A program made the translations under genes and the position numbers. The notes under the pieces were generated by a model. It was not told the DNA's origin. It ran no database searches and worked only from the letters and a program-made list of their open reading frames with translations. This document shows positions 20,344 to 25,763 of a stretch of 25,763 nt of DNA, one piece after another. Source of the stretch: a virus; the IMG/VR virus record IMGVR_UViG_3300036770_002615, positions 1 through 25,763 of that record. One strand, 5' to 3'. How positions within the stretch are numbered: the first letter of the stretch is position 1; each line of letters opens with the position of its first letter.

Positions 20344-22995
20344 GCAGACCAGCGTATCAGTCAACTGACATCGCTACCCGTCGGGGCAGTGTCCTCGGCA
20401 GATGTGCTGCCTATCACGGATGTCTCCGCATCGGAAACCAAGAAGATCACCGTAGGCGATCTTGCCTACTCCGGTATTGAGCTACTGGATGCAAGCACCA
20501 TTGACCTGATCAAACTCAACCAATCCAGTGTTGCCAAGCTAGGCAGCACCTCCCTGGCTGATGGCGCCATCACCGCAGCCAAGCTGGCTGGCAATAGCGC
20601 TACGTCTGTTGGCACGTCCGCTCCAGAAACCGACAATCACCAGGGCCGTGGATTCTTTGATGCCGGCACCAACAATCTGCAGATCTACGACGGCGCAGCA
20701 TTTCAACAGGTTGTCCTGCCCACTGCTGGTATTGCTGACGGCGCCGTAACGAACGCAAAACTAGGCGCTGGTGCGGTAACAACCGACAAAGTCGCGGCAT
20801 TAGGCACAGCAGCATTGGCAGATGAGGCAGTCACAACGGCCAAAGTTGCCGATGCAGCCATCACAGCCGCCAAGCTCGGAGCAGGCGCCGTAAATGCAAC
20901 CTCCATCAGCACTGGTGGAGTGTCTACAGCAAACCTTGCTGACGACGCCGTTACCTATGCCAAGCTCCAAAATACCGCGACCTCCGATGTAATTCTTGGC
21001 AGACAATCAGCCGGATCTGGCGTTGTTGAGGAGATCTCCTGTACTGCCGCCGGACGCGCTCTGCTGGATGACGCGGATGCAGCGGCGCAGCGCACCACTC
21101 TTGGGCTTGGCGATATAGCCACTGCCACTGGAACGTGGGTTGATGGTTCCTCGTTCTCCGGCACCAGCAGCGGCACTAACACCGGCGATCAGACCATTAC
21201 CCTCACCGGGGATGTAACGGGTTCCGGTACAGGGTCATTTGCAGCAACGATCGCAGACAACACAATCACCGCGGCAAAGCTGCAAACCGACGCTGTTACT
21301 AATAACAAAATCCAAGCAAATGCCGTCACGGCAGATAAAATTGCCGACAACGCGCCGGTTATCGTAAGCACGGTAGCACCCAGTGGTACAGGGGACTTTA
21401 TCGGCCAGGGTTGGTTGAGTACGACAACCAACATCGCCTATCGGTGGACCGGCACCGCCTGGGTGCAGGAAGCCGGCATTGGCACCATAACCGTCACCGA
21501 GTCCACGCCACTCTCTATTGCGGTTGACTACCCAGACGCCTACAGCGCCAACCTAACAATCACAGGCGATGTGCAGCCTGTTAACACTGTGTGGGCTGGT
21601 CCGCTAACGGGCGATGATGCTAGTCCCACTTTCCGCCCCCTCGACGGGAGCGATCTCCCCGACGCAACCACTACAACCAAAGGCGGCGTAATCCCTGGTA
21701 CGGGCCTGGCTGTTGATGGCTCCACGATCAACCACAGCAATGCCGTAACAGGCACCACGGTGAGCGGCATCACCTTTGATAACCAGGGCCACATCACTGC
21801 CGCAGTGGTGTTACAGCAGGCGGATATCCCAAGCCTGGATGCCAGCAAGATCACCACAGGGACGTTCTCCACTGACTTCGTGGCAGACGATGCGGTGACT
21901 GCCGACAAGCTGGCGGACTACAGCACCGCTCAGATCGGCGAAACACTGCCTGTTGCTGACTACACAGGTCAGATCTTTTTCAACCCGCTGGACAAGGCTT
22001 TTTTCCTCTGGGACGGCAACGTTTGGCAGCCAATTGGTATCAGTCAGGGCTCCATTATTTTTGCTGGTACCTATAACGCCTCCACAAACCTTGTTGCCTC
22101 AGTGACGACTGAGGGTACAGCGATCGGCTTGACAGTTGGATCTGCACTGCCTAGTGCAAGCTCCGCAAACAACAGCTACTACCTCGTCGTGGCAACTGGA
22201 GGCACCGGCACTGCCCCCGCACCAACGGTCACATTGGCTCCTCCTGACCTCCTGCTGAGCAATGGAACTGCCTGGTACGAGATTGACGTTTCCAGCACCT
22301 ATGCCTCGCAGACGGCATCCAATATCGGCTTCACCCCGGCAGGCGCAGTCGGTAGCACCACTGTCCAAGCCGCTATTGAGGAGGTGTCGTCGGAGTGCCG
22401 CAACGCCGACAACATCACAAACGGCACCCTGGTTGCTGCCAGGGGAGGCACAGGCCAGTCCAGCTACACCAAAGGCGACATCCTGGCTGCTTCTGGCGCC
22501 ACGGCACTGAGCAAGCTCGGTGTCGGCACCAACGGGCAGGTGCTTCGCGCCAACAGCGCCACAGCGACGGGACTGGAGTGGGGCGCCGACTACCTAGGCA
22601 CGGTGACCAGTGTCAGCAGCGCCACCGCAGCGCTGATCGTGGCCACGGGCACAACCACCCCAGCGCTGACTCTCCGCTCCGCCTCAACGGCAGTCAATGG
22701 CATCGTCCAGCTGACGGACTCCACCGCAACCACCAGCTCAACGCTGGCGGCAACTGCGACAGCGGTGAAGAGCGCCTACGACCTTGCAGCGGCGGCACTG
22801 CCCAAAGCGGGCGGGGTGATGACCGGAGAGCTGCAGCTAGGCGCCACCATCGGCGTTACTTTTGAGGGCTCCACGACCGATGCGTTCCAGACCCGCCTCT
22901 ACGTGGTTGATCCCACCGCAGATCGTTCCATCTCTTTGCCGGATTCAGATGGCACAGTTGCGTTGACTTCGCAACTTGATGACGGTGCGTACTAA
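20341..22995 (+). CDS. long tail fibre with AVTxAKL repeat array (884 aa)
   Basis: The GTG start has AGGA 7 bases upstream. Residues 1-45 (ADQRISQLTSLPVGAVSSAD, VLPITDVSASETKKITVGDL) are the common fibre attachment motif. Residues about 72-82, 132-210, 304-336 and near 515 carry about a dozen units of the type A(V/I)TxxKL, as in ADGAVTNAKL and ADEAVTTAKV, expected to form a repetitive trimeric shaft. Small knob-like modules lie between them (GFFDAGTNNLQIYDGAAF; GQIFFNPLDKAFFLWDGNVW). Near the end, VQLTDSTATTSSTLAATATA and AVKSAYDLAAAALPKAGGVM are typical fibre repeats before the tip. There is no chaperone domain. It probably trimerises and positions the receptor-binding end. Confidence 0.87.
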   Translation: MADQRISQLTSLPVGAVSSADVLPITDVSASETKKITVGDLAYSGIELLDASTIDLIKLNQSSVAKLGSTSLADGAITAAKLAGNSATSVGTSAPETDNHQGRGFFDAGTNNLQIYDGAAFQQVVLPTAGIADGAVTNAKLGAGAVTTDKVAALGTAALADEAVTTAKVADAAITAAKLGAGAVNATSISTGGVSTANLADDAVTYAKLQNTATSDVILGRQSAGSGVVEEISCTAAGRALLDDADAAAQRTTLGLGDIATATGTWVDGSSFSGTSSGTNTGDQTITLTGDVTGSGTGSFAATIADNTITAAKLQTDAVTNNKIQANAVTADKIADNAPVIVSTVAPSGTGDFIGQGWLSTTTNIAYRWTGTAWVQEAGIGTITVTESTPLSIAVDYPDAYSANLTITGDVQPVNTVWAGPLTGDDASPTFRPLDGSDLPDATTTTKGGVIPGTGLAVDGSTINHSNAVTGTTVSGITFDNQGHITAAVVLQQADIPSLDASKITTGTFSTDFVADDAVTADKLADYSTAQIGETLPVADYTGQIFFNPLDKAFFLWDGNVWQPIGISQGSIIFAGTYNASTNLVASVTTEGTAIGLTVGSALPSASSANNSYYLVVATGGTGTAPAPTVTLAPPDLLLSNGTAWYEIDVSSTYASQTASNIGFTPAGAVGSTTVQAAIEEVSSECRNADNITNGTLVAARGGTGQSSYTKGDILAASGATALSKLGVGTNGQVLRANSATATGLEWGADYLGTVTSVSSATAALIVATGTTTPALTLRSASTAVNGIVQLTDSTATTSSTLAATATAVKSAYDLAAAALPKAGGVMTGELQLGATIGVTFEGSTTDAFQTRLYVVDPTADRSISLPDSDGTVALTSQLDDGAY

Positions 22996-23032
22996 GTACC
23001 CGGCATCGCTCACCGTTCATCAGTAATTAGCC

Positions 23033-24220
23033 ATGGCTCTGCAGCACATCCGTTCCTCCACCGCTGACAAACGCCCCACTGCTGCACAGCTGGCGGATGG
23101 GCAGCTAAGTCTTTGCACCAACGCCACGACGCCCGGCCTGTTCTTTGAGGATGCGGCTACGGGCATCGTTAAAGTTGGCCCCGTTCACGTCGGCGCCACA
23201 GCTCCAAACGCAACCCCTGCCGGCTCTGCTGGCAATAGCTTGGGCGAAGGGTGGCTCGACACCTCAGGTGCCAATCCTGTACTGAAGCTGTGGAACGGCA
23301 GCGCTTGGGTGGTGCCGTCTGCGGCGGCAGGTGGCACAGTCGTCACCACCGGGGATACGGGCACCGTCACCAGCACCATGCTGCTGGACGGCACCATTGT
23401 TGATGCCGACATCAACGCAGCGGCGGCGATCACCGGCACCAAGGTGACGCCGAACTTTGGCTCCCAGGCGGTGACCACTACAGGCGTCATCACTGGTGGC
23501 ACCTTGGTGCCAACAAGCGCCACCCCGCCAAGTGACGGCGTATATCTACCGGCGGCAGGAACCCTAGGTATCGCTGCTGGTGGCGTGGAGCGATTGCGCA
23601 TGGCTGCCTCCGCCATCACGGTGGCTGCGGGCAACGCCCTAGTCTTGGCGCAGGATCCCACAGCAGCGCTGCACTGCGCCACCAAGCAGTACGTGGACGC
23701 AGCCACGTCATTCCCCTCGGGAACGGTGATGCTGTTTGCCCAAACAGCTGCGCCTACCGGGTGGACAAAGCTCACCACCCACAATGACAAAGCTCTGCGT
23801 GTGGTGAGCGGCACCGCCAGCAGTGGAGGCACCACGGCCTTCACTTCGGTGTTCGCCTCTCGTACACCAGCAGGTACGGTGTCCGGTACCAACACAGCGG
23901 GTGCGGTGGGTAACACCACGCTGACTCTGGCCCAGATCCCAGCACACAACCACGGCGTCAACGACCCCGGCCACTCTCACACCTACCAGGGTCGGTTTAG
24001 CAGTGACACAGTGGCGTCCGGTGCGCGAGCAGTCACTGATACGACAACCGAAACCCGCACTACAAGTGCAGTCTCCACTGGAATCAGTATCCAAAACAGC
24101 GGTGGCGGTGGCGCTCACAACCACCCGTTCACGAACCCAACGTGGTCTGGCACATTCAGCGGCACGGCCATGGACTTCGCCGTGCAGTATGTAGACGTGA
24201 TCCTCGCCTCTAAGGACTGA
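23033..24220 (+). CDS. tail fibre with HxH-type tip domain (395 aa)
   Basis: Residues 1-50 have the short fibre start (LQHIRSSTADKRPTAAQLAD, GQLSLCTNATTPGLFF). A small knob LGEGWLDTSGANPVLKLWNG follows, then an A-rich shaft with IVDADINAAAAITGTKV. From about residue 227 the tip begins with FPSGTVMLFAQTAAPTGWTK. LTLAQIPAHNHGVNDPGHSH near residue 305 and GGGGAHNHPF near 360 hold three HxH motifs, which in T4 gp37-type tips coordinate iron along the fibre axis. It ends with AVQYVDVILASKD. It probably binds the host receptor. The stop overlaps the next start (TGATG). Confidence 0.85.
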   Translation: MALQHIRSSTADKRPTAAQLADGQLSLCTNATTPGLFFEDAATGIVKVGPVHVGATAPNATPAGSAGNSLGEGWLDTSGANPVLKLWNGSAWVVPSAAAGGTVVTTGDTGTVTSTMLLDGTIVDADINAAAAITGTKVTPNFGSQAVTTTGVITGGTLVPTSATPPSDGVYLPAAGTLGIAAGGVERLRMAASAITVAAGNALVLAQDPTAALHCATKQYVDAATSFPSGTVMLFAQTAAPTGWTKLTTHNDKALRVVSGTASSGGTTAFTSVFASRTPAGTVSGTNTAGAVGNTTLTLAQIPAHNHGVNDPGHSHTYQGRFSSDTVASGARAVTDTTTETRTTSAVSTGISIQNSGGGGAHNHPFTNPTWSGTFSGTAMDFAVQYVDVILASKD

Positions 24221-24519
24221 TGCAGCTCAAGCCAGGTAACTTCTGCCCACTCATCGGCGCCGATTGCAAAGGCATCGAGTGCAGCTGGTTCACCCAGATG
24301 CGCGGCGTCAATCCGAATACAGGTAAGGACGTGGATGAGTGGGGCTGTGCCGTTACCTGGCTACCCGTGCTTTTGGTGGAGAATGCGCAACAAAGCCGCC
24401 AGACGGGTGCTGCTGTGGAATCCTTCCGCAATGAAGTGCAACGGGCCAATGTGGCTAGCCTCACTGCTGCACTACAAGCCAAGGGCGCGATCATGACCCT
24501 CCCGACCGAGGCATCATGA
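24220..24519 (+). CDS. Cys-containing conserved small phage protein (99 aa)
   Basis: The N-terminal 50 residues read LKPGNFCPLIGADCKGIECS, WFTQMRGVNPNTGKDVDEWG and CAVTWLPVL. Four cysteines (about residues 9, 15, 21 and 43) could bind zinc or an iron-sulfur cluster. The rest is a long helix, VENAQQSRQTGAAVESFRNE then VQRANVASLTAALQAKG. I remember this small protein as widespread and uncharacterised in phages, often next to fibre genes. AAGGA before the ATG supports the start. It is joined by ATGA overlap to the hydrolase-like gene, suggesting a linked role. Confidence 0.78.
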   Translation: MQLKPGNFCPLIGADCKGIECSWFTQMRGVNPNTGKDVDEWGCAVTWLPVLLVENAQQSRQTGAAVESFRNEVQRANVASLTAALQAKGAIMTLPTEAS

Positions 24520-25388
24520 CCACCGCAAAAGGTCTGTGGAGCGGACGCGCCGGCAACCACACTTGGGATGTCGTTGCCAGCTTTGACGGCAGAAACACGC
24601 GCCTTGATCAACTCACCGGCAATGCCACACGCCTGTGGACCGTAGAAACCCGTGGCGCCGTATTCCAGGGATCAGCCTGGGGGTCCAACTCCCAGGGATT
24701 GGTGCGCATCGGTAATGTGCCTTGGCGACAGGATGGCGACCTTAACGGAAAGTTCTACAAGCGCCTAGAGGAGGTTGTTAAGCGTGCAGAAAAGCGCGAC
24801 GTATTAACGGCCGTCGTCCTTTTTGATGGAGCGTTCCCGTCTTACTTCCCCCAGGGATGGGAGAATCACCCCCTCAACGGGCTTGGTCCCAAGGGGCATG
24901 AATACATCCATTCTCGTGGCCCATGGAATGTGTATCAGCGTGATCACGTAAAACGGGTTGTCAAAACCTTGGAGCCCTATGGAAATGTTGTGTACGAGGT
25001 TGGCAATGAGCTGCACCGTAACAGCGTCTCCTCGGGCTTCCAAGAAATGGTGGTGCGTTGGGTGAAGCGCTGGAGCGACAAGCCAGTTGGTGTCAGTTAC
25101 GCCAGGGGGTTGTACCAAGATCAAAGCTGGATGACTCGCGTTGGCGCAGACTGGATCGTGCCGAATGTCAGCCCTAGGGCGGGTGGTGTTCGCAAGGTGT
25201 CAGATTTTCGCGGCCCCCAGGTTCTTGATACCGACCACGGCTGGGCGCTCCGCAGCAATGTTGCCGGACTAAAACGAGGTCACAGCCTAGGGATGCCGAT
25301 ATTGCTTATGGACGGCATGGACGGCTACATCCTCCGCAACCAAGGCAGCCTTTCCTTGGATCGCGCTTGGATCAATCAGGTAACCTAG
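24516..25388 (+). CDS. putative glycoside-hydrolase-fold (TIM-barrel) protein (290 aa)
   Basis: The sequence alternates strands and helices as in clan GH-A glycoside hydrolases: GLVRIGNVPWRQDGDL near residue 61, DVLTAVVLFDGAFPSYFPQG near 95, GNVVYEVGNELHRN near 156 and GPQVLDTDHGWALRS near 233. NE at residues 164-165 is in the place of the family's acid/base Glu after strand 4. The strand-7 position that should carry the nucleophile Glu has Asp (D238 or D240). An internal PILLMDGMDGYI would be strand 8. There is no signal peptide. The location between fibres and a membrane protein fits either a polysaccharide depolymerase on the tail or a lysis enzyme. The fold call is moderate, the substrate unknown. 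Confidence 0.6.
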   Translation: MTTAKGLWSGRAGNHTWDVVASFDGRNTRLDQLTGNATRLWTVETRGAVFQGSAWGSNSQGLVRIGNVPWRQDGDLNGKFYKRLEEVVKRAEKRDVLTAVVLFDGAFPSYFPQGWENHPLNGLGPKGHEYIHSRGPWNVYQRDHVKRVVKTLEPYGNVVYEVGNELHRNSVSSGFQEMVVRWVKRWSDKPVGVSYARGLYQDQSWMTRVGADWIVPNVSPRAGGVRKVSDFRGPQVLDTDHGWALRSNVAGLKRGHSLGMPILLMDGMDGYILRNQGSLSLDRAWINQVT

Positions 25389-25407
25389 TCGTACCAAAGC
25401 ACAGCAC

Positions 25408-25542
25408 ATGGTCGCAAAGTCAAAGACCGCCCTGGGGCGTATTGAGCACACTCCGGGCAAACCAAAGCGCACTAAGCAAGGGCAAGGTCGCAATAGCAAG
25501 CCCAACCACAATCGCAAGAAAATGCGTGGTCAGGGTCGATAG
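25408..25542 (+). CDS. very basic 44-aa phage protein
   Basis: The protein reads MVAKSKTALGRIEHTPGKPK, RTKQGQGRNSKPNHNRKKMR, then GQGR. About one third of residues are Lys, Arg or His, with many Gly, Gln and Pro and no hydrophobic core, so it is probably disordered and binds nucleic acid. I recall very similar short basic proteins, with the same TALGRIEH..GxPKxTxQGxGxxSKP layout, in cyanobacterial phages; their role is unknown to me. It follows the hydrolase gene by 19 bp without a strong ribosome site. Confidence 0.75.
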   Translation: MVAKSKTALGRIEHTPGKPKRTKQGQGRNSKPNHNRKKMRGQGR

Positions 25543-25572
25543 CTAATCTGTTAGTGCAATGCCACGGTCGCT

Positions 25573-25763
25573 GTGCCACAAGAACGCGATGTGTCGCACA
25601 GCGACATCTACCACAAACTCGGCTCCCTAGAGGGAAAAGTCGAGACGCTGATTTTGCAGATCGCTGAAAGGCGCGATGAAATCACCGGCCTCTTCGGACG
25701 TCTACGCACCGTCGAGATGCGTCTCGCTTGGGCTGTTGGCGTCATCGCCTTTCTCGCCTTCTT
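25573..25763 (+). CDS. small membrane protein with coiled coil, holin-accessory-like (partial)
   Basis: A stop at 25552-25554 leaves GTG 25573 as the first good start. The visible 63 residues have an acidic start (MPQERDVSHSDIYHKL), a helix GSLEGKVETLILQIAERRDE predicted to coil, and a hydrophobic segment (MRLAWAVGVIAFLAFF) that runs to the window edge and is likely a membrane helix. This layout is shared with XhlA-type and other small phage membrane proteins coded near lysis genes. The call is tentative because the C-terminus is outside the window and no partner holin is seen. Confidence 0.6.
   Translation, partial: MPQERDVSHSDIYHKLGSLEGKVETLILQIAERRDEITGLFGRLRTVEMRLAWAVGVIAFLAF

Noticed and set aside
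20341-22995. CRISPR-like or satellite DNA repeat in the AVTxAKL region
   Set aside because: The repetition is at the protein level with variable DNA and spacing; it is a fibre shaft.
1-25763. Over-representation of CCTAGG as a possible signal
   Set aside because: I counted about a dozen sites by eye, only slightly more than expected for this composition and length.

Overview
The window is a late structural-gene segment from the genome of a long-tailed (siphovirus-type) phage or prophage. Every gene I accept lies on the + strand, mostly packed tightly with ATGA, GTGA or TGATG overlaps. No replication, packaging, capsid, integrase or host metabolic gene is visible. The classic siphovirus order is present: head-tail connector, tail terminator, major tail protein, G/GT chaperones, tape measure, then M-, L-, K- and J-like tip proteins, fibres, and a hydrolase followed by a membrane protein. 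The host is uncertain. Several small proteins remind me of families in cyanobacterial phages, so a Synechococcus/Cyanobium-type host is my guess, not something the sequence proves.

Region 1 (1-4138) is an accessory block of surface or receptor-binding type proteins lying upstream of the neck genes. It holds the tail of a fibre-like protein, two tandem paralogues (674-1459, 1506-2315), a 34-codon deletion derivative of the same family (2312-2416), a LamG-like lectin-fold protein (2649-3314) and a leftover C-terminal tag (3377-3445). Genes from 630 to 3314 are chained by seven ATGA overlaps, some through tiny bridging reading frames.

Region 2 (4139-4500) is the only long stretch without a convincing gene. 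It has several strong hairpins and a cloverleaf-like element resembling a degenerate tRNA (4352-4423), and is the best candidate for an undescribed structured RNA.

Region 3 (4501-9474) mixes fibre-type proteins (an Ig/BppU-like protein, a fibre, a protein with an Mtd-like N-terminal domain) with a gpFII-like connector, a tail terminator and the major tail protein. A strong hairpin terminator follows the major tail gene.

Region 4 (9558-18975) is the tail machine: a chaperone pair joined by a textbook -1 frameshift site (GGGAAAC) ending at the first stop codon, a 1212-residue tape measure, M/L/K-like tip proteins and a 1289-residue J-like central tip protein.

Region 5 (19003-25763) carries two beta-rich tail proteins, two large fibres (one with an AVTxAKL repeat array, one with an HxH-motif tip), a Cys-rich small protein, a putative glycoside-hydrolase-fold enzyme, a 44-residue basic protein and the start of a membrane protein that could act in lysis.
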